Below the pieces are notes generated by a model. That model saw only the letters and a program-made list of their open reading frames with translations, had not been told where the DNA came from and made no database searches. Of a stretch of DNA of 64,000 nucleotides, positions 1 to 9,855 are shown one piece after another (position 1 is the first letter of the stretch; the number at the start of each line of letters is the position of its first letter). The position numbers were made by a program, and so were the translations under genes. The stretch comes from Deltaproteobacteria bacterium. GTDB lineage: Bacteria > Myxococcota_A > UBA796 > SXON01. The stretch is from contig CANLGL010000023.1 in NCBI GenBank assembly GCA_947490345.1, positions 1 to 64,000 of the forward strand. The letters run 5' to 3'.

Positions 1-3000
1 CACGATCAACGTCCGCGCCGCGGTGGTCGGTCGTCGTCTCACCAAAGGCGTTCCAGGATACCGGGGCGCCGTCCACGCTCGCGAGGCGGTTGCCGTAGTC
101 GTAGGTGTAGGCCCGGGTGGACGAGCCGGCACTTGTCGTCTCCACCCGCGACAGCCGGTTGCCCGCGTCGTCGTGGGTGTAGTTCACGGTCGTGGTCTCG
201 GTCGGCTTGACGTGGCTCTCCTGGGTGAGCCAGCCGGGCTCCGCGTACACGAAGCTGTCCGTCGAGGACCAGCCCGTCGAGTCGTCGGTGACGACGCCCT
301 CCACCCGACCCCGGTGGTCGTAGGCGTAATCCTTCAGCCGCCAGTCCCCCATGGGCCGGGTCACCTGCCGCCAGTCGACTCGCCCCAGCAAGTCGAACTC
401 CTGCTCGATGGTCGTGCCGCCCAACAGGTCAAGCGAAGTCGCCCGCCCCAGGTCGTCCCGCGTGTTGACCGACGCGTACGTCGTGCCGGTGGTGAGGTCG
501 GCAACAGCCGACAAGCTGCCTTCCGCGCCGCCGCGGATGTACTGGAGGCCCGACCAGGCACCGGTGTTCCACCGTGACTTCATCGTCGAGAGCGCACCGG
601 TCGCCGTGTGCGAGTAGACCGCCTGACCAGTGCGCGTGGGCGTCGTCAGTGAGAGGCTGTTGAGCCGGCCCATCACGTCGGTCGTCATCGACGAGGTCGA
701 TTCCGTCACCCCGTTGATGGCGCGGGTACGCGCGCGCGCCTGACCGTACAGGTCACGGTCGGACCAGCTCTGCGACACCCATTCCACACCGTCGTCGGTG
801 TCCGCCGTGCTCACGCGGCCAAGGTCGTCGTAGCCGTAGTCGGTGACCCGCCAGTCGGCGCCGGCGCCGACGGCGCGACTGCTCAGCCGCGGGACGTCCG
901 TCGCGTAGGCCAGCACCGTCTCGGAGACGCCCGCGACCTCTTCGGAGGTGGTGACGCCGTCCTCATAGGCCCACGTCGTCAGGTCGTTCGGTCCCGCTCG
1001 GCTCTGGAGCCGACCGGCCTCGGTGTAGGTGTACGCGAAGGCGTAGTCACCGGCGGCTGGATCGGGCGCCGACGTTCCGGTGCAGCTCCCGTCGTCGATG
1101 GGGCCGCACCGTACCTCGAGGCGGCCGGCGCTGTCGTAGGTCCACCCTTCCTCCGCAAGCATGGCGCCACCAGCGTCGGCGTAGGTGAGGCTGCGCATCT
1201 GACTGCCGACGTAGGTCCACGTCTGCTGGTCGCCGTAGGCGTCCTCGGTCCACACGGGCCGACCGACGAAGTCGGCCAGGGTCGTGAAGCTGCCCCCATC
1301 GGGCTCTTCGCGCTCCACCTGGGTGCCGTAGTGGCCCGCCGGCGTCGCGACGCCGTGCGTGTAGTTCCACATGCGCGCGCCTTGCCGCGGCAGGTCCTCC
1401 TCGATCGTCCGCCCGAAGTCGTCGTACACCCACTGGCTGATCCAGCCGGACTCGTCCTCGGCCGCGGCGACGTGCCCCGAGCGATAGTACGTCCATTCGC
1501 GGTCGAAGCCGTTGGGGTACTCGACACTCCGGACGTTGCCCAGGTCGTCGTACTCCATGGTGGTGGTCGCGGTGGTCGTGCCGTCAGCGAGCTCGCTGCC
1601 GATGACGCGGTCGGCCGAATCGTAGGCGAGCGTCGTCCAGCGCAAGGCCGCACTCGCGGTGCTCCCCCCCTCGGCAATGGTCGCGACCCGACGCAGCGCG
1701 TCATAACCGTACCAGGTGTTCACGCCGGCCTCGGTCGCGCGGGACAACAAGCCATCGTCTTCGTACGCATACTCGGACACCGTCCAGGCCGCGCCGCTGG
1801 CGCGCAGCCGGTACGACGCGGCGAGTTGCCCGTTGCGCTGGTAGTCGAACTCGGTGGTGACCCCGTCCCGGTCGGTGACGCTCACCGCCTGACCGACCGC
1901 ATCGTAGACAAAACTCGGGGAGCCCACGAGGCCGTCACGGTACTCCTCGGTGAGTCGGCCCAGGCCGTCGTATCCGAAGGTGGTGACCAGCCCATCCACG
2001 TCGGTGGTGCTGGCCGGGAAGCCGCGGCTGTCCCACTGCGTCCACCACGTCGAGCCGTCGGGCGCGGTCGCGCCGAACGTGCGGCCGAGGGCGTCCGCGA
2101 AGGTGTAGGAGACGTTGCCATCGATGTCGCGATGCCAGCCGAGCGTGATGGCCGCACCGGCGGTGGTCGAGTCGACATACACGCTCTGCGACACCGTCAC
2201 CGGCGCGCTGGTCGGGCCGTCCACCACGGTTGACGTGCGCCGGCCGGCGCCGTCGTAGGTGAAGCGTGATTCGACGCCGGACGCGTCGCTCGTCTCTTCC
2301 AGCCGCCCACCGTCGCTCCAGGTGTAGGCCGCGTACGGCGCGATCGCCCCGTCCGCGAACGACACTGACGAATCCAGCTCACGCCGGGCCAGTCGTCCGA
2401 AGGCGTCGTACTCCATCGTGGTCGCGACGCCATCCGGCGCGGTGGTGCTGACGGTACGTCCCCAGGCGTCCCGGGTAGCGCTACCGCGGCTGGTGCCCGC
2501 GCAGCTCGACGACGTCGCCAGCGTATCGAACTCGGTCACGCAGGTGACGCTGGCGGGGTCGGTCGACCAGCTTTCGCCGGGAATCCACCCGGCCTTGGTC
2601 AGCACATAGTCCTGCGCCATAGACGGCGCCGGCGTCCAGGTTCGCTCCGCCCGCCCGAACTCGTCGCGATAGGTCCACGCCGCGGTGAGCGTGCCGGGGT
2701 CCGCGACATCGGGATCGTAGGGGGACGTCGCGAAGCGCAGCGACCCGTCGGCGGCCCACCCCTGATCGACCCGGCTGGCCGTCCCCGACACACACGCGGG
2801 GAGCACGCCACCGTCCGACTCGCAGCCCACCTCGCTCTGCTGGCGACCCCAGTCGTCCAGCGTCGTGACGCGAAGCGACACCACCCCGTCCCCACCGGCG
2901 CCCCTCGTGGTCATGGCCGTGTTGCCATCCCGGACGGTGGCCTCGACCACCGTGGCGGACGCACCGCCCGGGTCGATCGAGCTGGTCGCGAGCCGACCCA

Positions 3001-6000
3001 GCTCGTCGTAGCTCCAGGACCCACTGCCGCTCAGGTAGCTCCAGCTCTCCTTGCGGCAGGTGGCGTCGTAGGTGAACGTCTCCGGCTGGCGCGGGCCGAC
3101 ATCGCGCGAGGTGACCTCGCCGCACATGGCCCCGAAGCCCGAATAGCCGTAGGTGACGAGCAGGCCGTCGGGATCGGTTTCGCTCGCCAGCTCCCCATTG
3201 GAGTTCCACGTCAGCGACCAGCTCCGTGTAGCGGTCGCCGTCCAGGTGCTGCCGCTGCGGACCTGCGTCGTCGCCACCCGCTCCGCCCAGCCGGCGCCGT
3301 AGGTGTACGACTCGGTCAGCAGGTCCGCGCTCTCGGAGGATGCGAAGCTGCGCCGGGCCAGCAGCTGGGAGCCCTGCACTGCGGTGTCGTAGGTGTCCCA
3401 ATCGTAGCGGGCCGTCGTCTCGTCGCCAGGGACGTCGAGTTGCCCCCGGTTCCGATGCTCCGAGAGGCGATGGTCGATGTCGTACACCCAGCCCTCGGCC
3501 CGCATTGTGCTCACGGTGGCGCCGAACCCCACCCGAGCAGGCGCGGTGGCGCCTGGTTCAACGAGGCCGGCCGGCGCCCCAGTCAGGGTCGTGGCGTACC
3601 CAGACCGGCCGCTGCCGAGCACCAGCTCGAACAGCGACATCGCCCCCAGCGCCGGGGTCCACGACCCGTCGGGAAGGTCGTCGCCGCCGCTCACCGTGTA
3701 GGCGGGGCTTCCGGCGACGTTCCACACGTCGTCGCCGAGGTCCCCAGCAGCAGCGTCGAACTCCGCCTCGCGGCCGACCCAGCCGTAGATGGCGAAGAGC
3801 GCACCCGCGGCAGGACCGTCGCACGGCGGCCCCACCCAGGAGACCGGGCTGCCCCCGAGGTTCTGCTCCAGGTTGTTGTTGAACTCGCCGGGAGGGGGCG
3901 GGCCGGTCGGCGGCGGCGAGCTGCTGCAACTGCTGGTCCCGGAGCTCGACTGGGGGGCCTCGGGGTCCGGCGGCGGGCCCGTCGGCGGCGGAGGTGCGGT
4001 GGGGTCGGGACAGAAGCCGCCCCCCACGGGGCCCGGATTGATAGGCGGTGACCCATTCGTCGCGCCCAGGCTGCACTCACACTCCTCGATGAGTGTCGCG
4101 ACCGAGACGGTTTGAGAGCCCGCGGCGGCCGGGTAGCCCACCCAGGCCTCGCAGCGGCCACCGACGGGGTTGAAGAACGGCGCGTCGAGGTCGAGCGTGG
4201 TCGCGCCCGTGGCGGGGTTGTTCGCCGTGTTGTAGGTGAAGAACTCCAGGCTTCCGTCGCTGCGGTGGTCCGATTGGTACACCGCCCGGCCACCCGCCCA
4301 CGGCGCGACTGCGTACCGCACATGCGTGAGCGCACCGCTGGCACGGTAGGCGACGGCGTCCCGGAAGCCGCTGAACCGGCCGGCCTCCGGCCACCACGCC
4401 CCGCCGTCGAACGCGAACTCGGTGGTCCCCGATTCGTCGGCAACCGACCGAACGACCGCCACCGCCCACGGCAGGTCGACGCTCAGGTCCTCGTCGCTGG
4501 AGAGCCCATAGGTGAGGGCGATTTCGCCGCCCCAGGCGGTTTCGATCGACGTGACCCGATCCTGCGCGATGGTGCGCGTGCCCGGGTACAGCGTGGCGAT
4601 GCCAGCCCCGCCACCGCCGGTGGACGCAAACCATCCGCCGCTTCCCGCCGAGGTCAAGCCGATCTCCACGATGGCCGTCTCGATGTACAGGACATCGTCA
4701 AAGCCGTCGCCGGTCCAGTCGGCAAGAAGCTGGGTGTAGCCGTTCTCGCCGCCGCCACCGCTGACCGGCGACTCGGCGATGTACGGGTATGGGAGGCCGA
4801 CGACCCCAGGCTCCACCACCTCCACGACACCGTCGCGGTCGATGTCACCGTAGGTCCAGGCCGTGTCGTTGGCCCACAGATGTTCAGGAAACGCTGGCGC
4901 GCCGTTGAGCTCCCCCGCCCACTCGACGTACGCCCCCGCGTCCAGGGGGCTCAGCCCCGGATCGTCGCGAAACACGAAGGTCCCGTCGCCCACGCCGAGG
5001 TACACGCCGTCATCGAAGTCGGTCCCCGCGGCGACGCTGGTGGGATCGCTGAAGCTGGGGAGGCCTTGCGAGGCGATGGTCAGATCGACCGCCCCGTCCC
5101 CGTTGACGTCGGCCCAGACCACGCTGCCCTGCAGGCCCGTCGGTTGGGTAGGAACGAACGGCAGTGTCAAGGTCTCGGCGCTGGCCGTCCCGTTCCAATA
5201 CGGCGCCGCGCCCCGGTTCCGGAGCCAGAGCGTGTCGTACCCGTCCCACCACACGAGGTCCGGGAGCCCATCGCCATCAATGTCCGTGAACATCGAAGCG
5301 CTCAGGGTCTCGCCGTCGAGTGCGCCATCGCCGTCGAGGTAGATGTCGGTCGTCGAGCTGTGAACGCCTGAGCCCTCACGACGGTGCAGCGTGGCCGGAG
5401 CGCCGTCGTGCACGGTGATGGCATCGGTCCGACCGTCTCGATCGATGTCGAGGAACAACATGGTCGCCGGCGAGCTGGCCGGATTGGCGGCGCTCATCTC
5501 GTCCAGCGCGGCGGTGAGCACGGCGTCGGTGGCGCCCTCGAAGCGCCCCGCCACGACATCGACTTCCCAGAGGTTCGCCACCACGTCGAAGCTGTCGCAA
5601 CCGGAAACCGTGTAGCTGGGAATCCGGGCCCCGGCATTCGAGACTGACGGGCCGTAGTACGTCGTGACCGACACGTCGCAGATCGGGAACTGCAGCTCGA
5701 GCAGCTCCGAAGCCGGCCCGCCGTCGAAGTTCACCACCTGATGGCCGTAGAACGCCGGGTCCACGAAGTCCCGCGCGCTCGCGTAGGCACTGCCGAAGGT
5801 CACGGTGGGAGTCATCGCGCCTCCAGACACCGTCACGCTCGGCTCGGCCGGGAACGACATCGCTATCGCGTCGGCCGCCGGCCAGGCGTCGGGCTGGTCG
5901 GCGTGGTCCAGGCACCGGAGCTCCTTGACGTCGGCGCTGGTTGGGTCCGCCGCAGTGCGTACCACGCGCGTGAGTGACGTGCCCCCGACTTCAGCGGTAT

Positions 6001-6991
6001 ACGTCGTCGCGACGAGGCCCACCGAGTCGCACGTCGCCGCGGACTCGTCCGCGTAGCCCAGCGCGTAGTCGGAGTAGACCTGCCCGGCTCCAAGCGTGGC
6101 CGCCGTCCGCGTTTCGATTCCCTCCAGGCGACCCGTCAGCAACCGCAGCCTGCCCCCATCGGTGCGAACCGGCCCGTCGGGTCGCGACTCGTACTGAAAC
6201 GACACCCGCATGTCGCGGTTGGCGTAGAGGATGGAGACCAGCGCGTGCTGGTACGCGTAGTCGGCGTCGAGTTGGCCGGGGTCGCGATCGAGCGCGCTGT
6301 TCGACGCCCAGTTGTACACAATCTCGTTGCCCCACGGGTCGGTCACCGACGACAAAAGCCAAGCGGTGGTGTCGTCGAAGTCCGGGGCGTTGATCCGCGC
6401 CTCGCAGGGGTGCGACCAGTTTTCCGTCGTCGTCTCGACCGCGCAGCCGTCCATCGCCGCCTCGCTGTCGTAGCCGCCCCAGACCCACGTCCAACCGTCG
6501 CGACGAGCGGTCCACGTGTTGTCCCCGAGCTGGTAGTCGAAAACGCGCCCGTCATCGGTCTCGGGCGCCCACTCCGACCCCACCATACGCGAGGGCGCGA
6601 ACCCGCCATCCACGGTGTACAACAACTGACCGTCAACGACGAATTCGTCGTTTTCGTCCCACTCACGGGGGACGCCATGTCCCCATGGGCCGCGCCGATC
6701 GATGCGCGACCCCGCCGCAAGCGACCACTGCCGCCCCAAGACGCCGTCCCCCGCTCGGAAATCGAAGGCCAGCGCCACGCTGGGCACCATCCCGGCCGGG
6801 GCGGGCGGGATCTCCAGGGGCACCAGATGCGACCAGCCTCCCGACTGGAGCGAGGGGTTCAGCCCAGCCGGAGCACCCCCGGCAGCAGTCGGGGCCAGGA
6901 GCAGCGCGAACAGAAGTGCGCGTTTGCCGAGATGTTGGTCAACCACCGAAACGGGGAGGGGGGGGTAGACATCGAAATAGTCCCCTTTCAT
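1..6991 (-). CDS. SpvB/FG-GAP/RHS-repeat giant secreted protein (C-terminus outside window)
   Basis: The reading frame is open for at least 2330 codons and runs off the left edge, so the C-terminal tip is missing. The N-terminus carries a signal-like segment (KRALLFALLLAPTAAGG). Next comes an SpvB/TcB-like region with FG-GAP/VCBS calcium-type motifs at about residues 510-800 (LFLDIDRDGRTDAITV, FTDIDGDGLPDLVWWD, VWADVNGDGAVDL, TYGDIDRDGVVEVV). A Pro/Ser/Cys-rich hinge follows near residue 1000, then more than 1000 residues of RHS/YD repeats (YTYDYGNRLASV, FTYDGAGRRTSTVV, TTFGYDGLGRLTEEY). In known RHS/TcB-TcC proteins this forms a cocoon around a variable C-terminal toxin; that part cannot be seen here. 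Start: ATG at 6991 is the only in-frame ATG; GTG at 6946 would give a more usual signal peptide. A run of eight G (6958-6965) lies in the first codons. No T6SS or Tc partner genes are nearby. Confidence 0.9.
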   Translation of the reverse strand, partial: MKGDYFDVYPPLPVSVVDQHLGKRALLFALLLAPTAAGGAPAGLNPSLQSGGWSHLVPLEIPPAPAGMVPSVALAFDFRAGDGVLGRQWSLAAGSRIDRRGPWGHGVPREWDENDEFVVDGQLLYTVDGGFAPSRMVGSEWAPETDDGRVFDYQLGDNTWTARRDGWTWVWGGYDSEAAMDGCAVETTTENWSHPCEARINAPDFDDTTAWLLSSVTDPWGNEIVYNWASNSALDRDPGQLDADYAYQHALVSILYANRDMRVSFQYESRPDGPVRTDGGRLRLLTGRLEGIETRTAATLGAGQVYSDYALGYADESAATCDSVGLVATTYTAEVGGTSLTRVVRTAADPTSADVKELRCLDHADQPDAWPAADAIAMSFPAEPSVTVSGGAMTPTVTFGSAYASARDFVDPAFYGHQVVNFDGGPASELLELQFPICDVSVTTYYGPSVSNAGARIPSYTVSGCDSFDVVANLWEVDVVAGRFEGATDAVLTAALDEMSAANPASSPATMLFLDIDRDGRTDAITVHDGAPATLHRREGSGVHSSTTDIYLDGDGALDGETLSASMFTDIDGDGLPDLVWWDGYDTLWLRNRGAAPYWNGTASAETLTLPFVPTQPTGLQGSVVWADVNGDGAVDLTIASQGLPSFSDPTSVAAGTDFDDGVYLGVGDGTFVFRDDPGLSPLDAGAYVEWAGELNGAPAFPEHLWANDTAWTYGDIDRDGVVEVVEPGVVGLPYPYIAESPVSGGGGENGYTQLLADWTGDGFDDVLYIETAIVEIGLTSAGSGGWFASTGGGGAGIATLYPGTRTIAQDRVTSIETAWGGEIALTYGLSSDEDLSVDLPWAVAVVRSVADESGTTEFAFDGGAWWPEAGRFSGFRDAVAYRASGALTHVRYAVAPWAGGRAVYQSDHRSDGSLEFFTYNTANNPATGATTLDLDAPFFNPVGGRCEAWVGYPAAAGSQTVSVATLIEECECSLGATNGSPPINPGPVGGGFCPDPTAPPPPTGPPPDPEAPQSSSGTSSCSSSPPPTGPPPPGEFNNNLEQNLGGSPVSWVGPPCDGPAAGALFAIYGWVGREAEFDAAAGDLGDDVWNVAGSPAYTVSGGDDLPDGSWTPALGAMSLFELVLGSGRSGYATTLTGAPAGLVEPGATAPARVGFGATVSTMRAEGWVYDIDHRLSEHRNRGQLDVPGDETTARYDWDTYDTAVQGSQLLARRSFASSESADLLTESYTYGAGWAERVATTQVRSGSTWTATATRSWSLTWNSNGELASETDPDGLLVTYGYSGFGAMCGEVTSRDVGPRQPETFTYDATCRKESWSYLSGSGSWSYDELGRLATSSIDPGGASATVVEATVRDGNTAMTTRGAGGDGVVSLRVTTLDDWGRQQSEVGCESDGGVLPACVSGTASRVDQGWAADGSLRFATSPYDPDVADPGTLTAAWTYRDEFGRAERTWTPAPSMAQDYVLTKAGWIPGESWSTDPASVTCVTEFDTLATSSSCAGTSRGSATRDAWGRTVSTTAPDGVATTMEYDAFGRLARRELDSSVSFADGAIAPYAAYTWSDGGRLEETSDASGVESRFTYDGAGRRTSTVVDGPTSAPVTVSQSVYVDSTTAGAAITLGWHRDIDGNVSYTFADALGRTFGATAPDGSTWWTQWDSRGFPASTTDVDGLVTTFGYDGLGRLTEEYRDGLVGSPSFVYDAVGQAVSVTDRDGVTTEFDYQRNGQLAASYRLRASGAAWTVSEYAYEDDGLLSRATEAGVNTWYGYDALRRVATIAEGGSTASAALRWTTLAYDSADRVIGSELADGTTTATTTMEYDDLGNVRSVEYPNGFDREWTYYRSGHVAAAEDESGWISQWVYDDFGRTIEEDLPRQGARMWNYTHGVATPAGHYGTQVEREEPDGGSFTTLADFVGRPVWTEDAYGDQQTWTYVGSQMRSLTYADAGGAMLAEEGWTYDSAGRLEVRCGPIDDGSCTGTSAPDPAAGDYAFAYTYTEAGRLQSRAGPNDLTTWAYEDGVTTSEEVAGVSETVLAYATDVPRLSSRAVGAGADWRVTDYGYDDLGRVSTADTDDGVEWVSQSWSDRDLYGQARARTRAINGVTESTSSMTTDVMGRLNSLSLTTPTRTGQAVYSHTATGALSTMKSRWNTGAWSGLQYIRGGAEGSLSAVADLTTGTTYASVNTRDDLGRATSLDLLGGTTIEQEFDLLGRVDWRQVTRPMGDWRLKDYAYDHRGRVEGVVTDDSTGWSSTDSFVYAEPGWLTQESHVKPTETTTVNYTHDDAGNRLSRVETTSAGSSTRAYTYDYGNRLASVDGAPVSWNAFGETTTDHRGADVDR

Positions 6992-7194
6992 ATATGAATA
7001 CTCACGCCGCATCGGCAGCGATGGTCGCGCGCGAAGTGCGCTCACCGAGAGCTTACAGCATCGTCGCGACATCGCGCAAGCAGTTCGCAATCGTTTTGTG
7101 CGGCAATCGGTCGCGGTCGTGGTCGCATGCGGCGATTGGTCGCAGGAGCCACTTGCGCCCGCTCGCCCCCCCAGCCTTGATAGCCCCCCTGGGC
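6992..7194. promoter_or_regulatory. Divergent intergenic region between the RHS gene and the PHP lipoprotein gene
   Basis: About 200 bp separate two divergently read genes, so both promoters probably lie here. GGTCG/GGTCGC motifs recur in direct orientation around 7108-7145, which could be a regulator site, but I cannot assign -35/-10 boxes with confidence. There is no convincing Shine-Dalgarno sequence before either chosen start. Confidence 0.35.
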
Positions 7195-9846
7195 ATGCAC
7201 CGCCTCGCCCCCCTCGCCGTCCTCGCCCTTGTCGCGTGTCCCGATCCTGAGCCGGCGCCAAACCCGACGGGCGACAGCCTCTTCCTGAACGGCTGCCCCA
7301 TCGCGGGTCAGGCCACCGCCCGCGCGCTGGTTGACCTCGACGAACGCCCGTGGGGTCCCGAGGCGCTCGCCCGTCCGGGAGACGTTCTCCTGATGAACGA
7401 GCACGCCGCGTTCGTCATCCAGGGGGTCGACGCGCCGCGCACCTACTACCACTATGGGGGCGCTCCGATCGACGCAGTAGCGCTCCTTGGCTGCGACCAG
7501 TCCGGACCGGAGCTGTTCGAAGAGCTGGGCTTCATCGTGGGGCAGCTCCAGCTCGCCGATTTCAACGCGTCCACCTTGCACCAGGTCCGCGGCAAGAGCA
7601 TCGAGGTGGTCAACGACGGTGCCGACGGGAAGGATGCGGTCGTCGAGGTCCACGCCACCGACGACCGTTTCTGGCTGGTGGAGATGACCCTGGTCCGCAA
7701 CGTCTGGGAGGCAGGCGGCCGCAAGGAGCTCGGCCCGCTCTTCGGGCTCGACGTGACGTTGCGGTACACGCTCAAGCCCGAGGCCAAGGCGCTTCAGATC
7801 GACGTGCTGCTCGGCGGAAAACCAGTAACCGACGGGTTTTTGGTCGGGGCCCTGGTCTTCCCTTCTGACGAGCTGTCGGTCAACACCTTCTCCACCAGCG
7901 AGCTGGGAGCGGGCGGATTCTCCCTCGATGTCGGCGTCCCGTGGTTGGCAATGGCGGGCACGTCCGGCTCCCAGGCGGTGGCCATGCCCGACTCGACCAT
8001 GGCGTACACCGAGGTCAGCGGCGTGCGCGCGCTCCTGGACCTGAAGCAGGCGGTCGAGCCGCTCTTGGTGACCGGCGCGGCGACCCCGCCGACGACCCGC
8101 TTCCTGCTCGGCGTCGGCGCGACCGACGGTGCCAGCGCCAGCGCGGCGTTGGAGCCGTGGATGGGCACGCTGGCGGAGGACGGCGCCTGGGCCGCAGTCA
8201 GCGGGACGGTGTCGGACGCAACCGGTCCCGTGGCCGGCGCCACCGTGCTGGTAGAGGCGACGACAGCGGCCGGGATTGAAGGCGTCGTCGAGACCCTGGT
8301 GACCGACACCAACGGCCATTTTTCGGGGCGGAGCATCCACTTCGGCACACCGTGGACCCTCACGGCTACCGGCGACGGGCGCGACAACGGTTCAGAAGTT
8401 TCCGCGGCGCCCGGCGCGACGGCCGCCCTCCACATTGGTGCCGCGGGCGGACTGGCGCTCGACGTGGTGGACGGCGACGGCGTCGCGATTCCGGTCCGCG
8501 TGGCGCTGGCCCGAGGCGATGGCGCCCGGCGTGTGCTCTACGCGCTGCCCGGCGAGACGCTGGCGGTGCCCCCCGGCACCTGGGAGGCGACGGTGACGCG
8601 GGGATACGAGTACACGATTGCGCATGAAACCGTCGCGGTCCCTGAGGGCGGCAGCGCCACGCTCTCAGCGATGCTGGAACATATTGTTGACACGACGGGG
8701 TGGGCTTCGGTCGATACCCACGTGCACGCTGAGGCCAGCGCCGACAGCACCACCCGCGCCGCAGACCGCTTTCGCACCTCGGCGGCCTCCGGGCTCGATG
8801 TGACCGTGAGCACCGACCACGAGGCCATCATCGACATGGCTGCCTACGTTGACGGCGAGGGCCTGGCCGACTGGGTCAGCTACGGCTTGGGCAGCGAGAT
8901 CACCGGCTCGATCCCCGAGCACGTCAACGCGTGGCCGTTCCCGCCCGACCACACCGACGTACGCGGCAATCCGGTACGCTGGTACCAGCTTGGTTTTTCG
9001 GGCATCTACGCCGCGGCTCGTGAGCGCGGCGCGCGCGTGGTCCAGCTCAACCATTCCCGCGTAAACGGGGAGTGCGGCATCCTCTGCATCCTCGACTGGG
9101 ACCGGGGCGCCGACGACCCCGCGACCAGCGACCCGGAAGCGCTGGCCCTCCCCACGGGGACCGAAATCTGGTCCTGGGATTTCGACACCTTCGAGCTGAT
9201 CAATGGCCTGCGCTCACCGCTCCTGGACCTGGAGGACCCGCGCCACACCGGGGCTCTGCACGACTGGCTCGCGTTTCTGAACCTCGGCCACCGTGTCACC
9301 GCGACAGCCGTCACCGACGTCCACGGTCTCCAGATTCCTGGCGAGCCGCGTGTCTACGCTCAGGTGACCGACGACTCCCCTGGCGTCGTGACCGCTGACG
9401 ACGTCGCCGATGGTGAACTCGACGGCGCTGCCGTGCTTTCGGCCGGCGCCTTCGCCACGGTCAGCATCGGCGGCGCCGGGCCAGGGGCGCTCGCGAGCGC
9501 GCCGGGTGGCGAGGCCAACCTGGACGTGTCGGTCGTGGCCCTTCCAGAGATCGACGTCGTTACCGTATATGTGCTCGTAAACTGTGATCTGGTCGCCATT
9601 ATCGACACCATAGCGCCTCATGAGCTCCAGAAACTGAGCGCCGCCATTCCCCTCACCCTCGCGGCCGACGCCCATGTGGTCACCCTCGGTTTCGGCGCGG
9701 AGCCCATGCCGGAGGGCCTCGAGGACTACGATCCGCTCAACGTGCCGCGCTTCGTGACCAACGCGATCTACGTCGATGCAGACGGCGACGGCGCCTGGAC
9801 TCCACCCGGGGCCAAGACCTGCGAGACCGGGCGCTTCGTGCAGTGA
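7195..9846 (+). CDS. CehA/McbA-like PHP-domain metallohydrolase lipoprotein
   Basis: This 883-residue protein begins with a lipoprotein signal (MHRLAPLAVLALVAC, lipid Cys15), so it is probably anchored in a membrane facing the periplasm or outside. The first half is beta-rich and unassigned. Around residues 335-390 there is a carboxypeptidase-regulatory-like fold (GTVSDATGPVAGATVLVEA). The second half is a PHP-type metal-dependent hydrolase: DTHVHAE near 507, STDHEAIID near 539, GSEITG, LNHSR near 618 and VTDVHG near 705 supply the usual His/Asp/Glu metal ligands. PHP proteins of the CehA group hydrolyse phosphoester or ester-like substrates; the substrate here is unknown. The open frame extends upstream to 6685, but that stretch would overlap the divergent RHS gene and lacks protein-like composition, so I start at the lipobox ATG. 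The tail has a calcium-loop-like DADGDGAW. Confidence 0.82.
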   Translation: MHRLAPLAVLALVACPDPEPAPNPTGDSLFLNGCPIAGQATARALVDLDERPWGPEALARPGDVLLMNEHAAFVIQGVDAPRTYYHYGGAPIDAVALLGCDQSGPELFEELGFIVGQLQLADFNASTLHQVRGKSIEVVNDGADGKDAVVEVHATDDRFWLVEMTLVRNVWEAGGRKELGPLFGLDVTLRYTLKPEAKALQIDVLLGGKPVTDGFLVGALVFPSDELSVNTFSTSELGAGGFSLDVGVPWLAMAGTSGSQAVAMPDSTMAYTEVSGVRALLDLKQAVEPLLVTGAATPPTTRFLLGVGATDGASASAALEPWMGTLAEDGAWAAVSGTVSDATGPVAGATVLVEATTAAGIEGVVETLVTDTNGHFSGRSIHFGTPWTLTATGDGRDNGSEVSAAPGATAALHIGAAGGLALDVVDGDGVAIPVRVALARGDGARRVLYALPGETLAVPPGTWEATVTRGYEYTIAHETVAVPEGGSATLSAMLEHIVDTTGWASVDTHVHAEASADSTTRAADRFRTSAASGLDVTVSTDHEAIIDMAAYVDGEGLADWVSYGLGSEITGSIPEHVNAWPFPPDHTDVRGNPVRWYQLGFSGIYAAARERGARVVQLNHSRVNGECGILCILDWDRGADDPATSDPEALALPTGTEIWSWDFDTFELINGLRSPLLDLEDPRHTGALHDWLAFLNLGHRVTATAVTDVHGLQIPGEPRVYAQVTDDSPGVVTADDVADGELDGAAVLSAGAFATVSIGGAGPGALASAPGGEANLDVSVVALPEIDVVTVYVLVNCDLVAIIDTIAPHELQKLSAAIPLTLAADAHVVTLGFGAEPMPEGLEDYDPLNVPRFVTNAIYVDADGDGAWTPPGAKTCETGRFVQ

Positions 9847-9855
9847 AATGAGGCC

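Noticed and set aside
3340-5371. Long plus-strand open frames opposite the RHS gene
   Set aside because: They are mirrors of a high-GC coding strand with Arg/Pro/Ala-rich composition and no motifs.
6685-7194. N-terminal extension of the PHP lipoprotein frame by 170 codons
   Set aside because: It overlaps the RHS gene start and is Arg/Pro-rich with no homology-like pattern; the lipobox ATG at 7195 is a better start.
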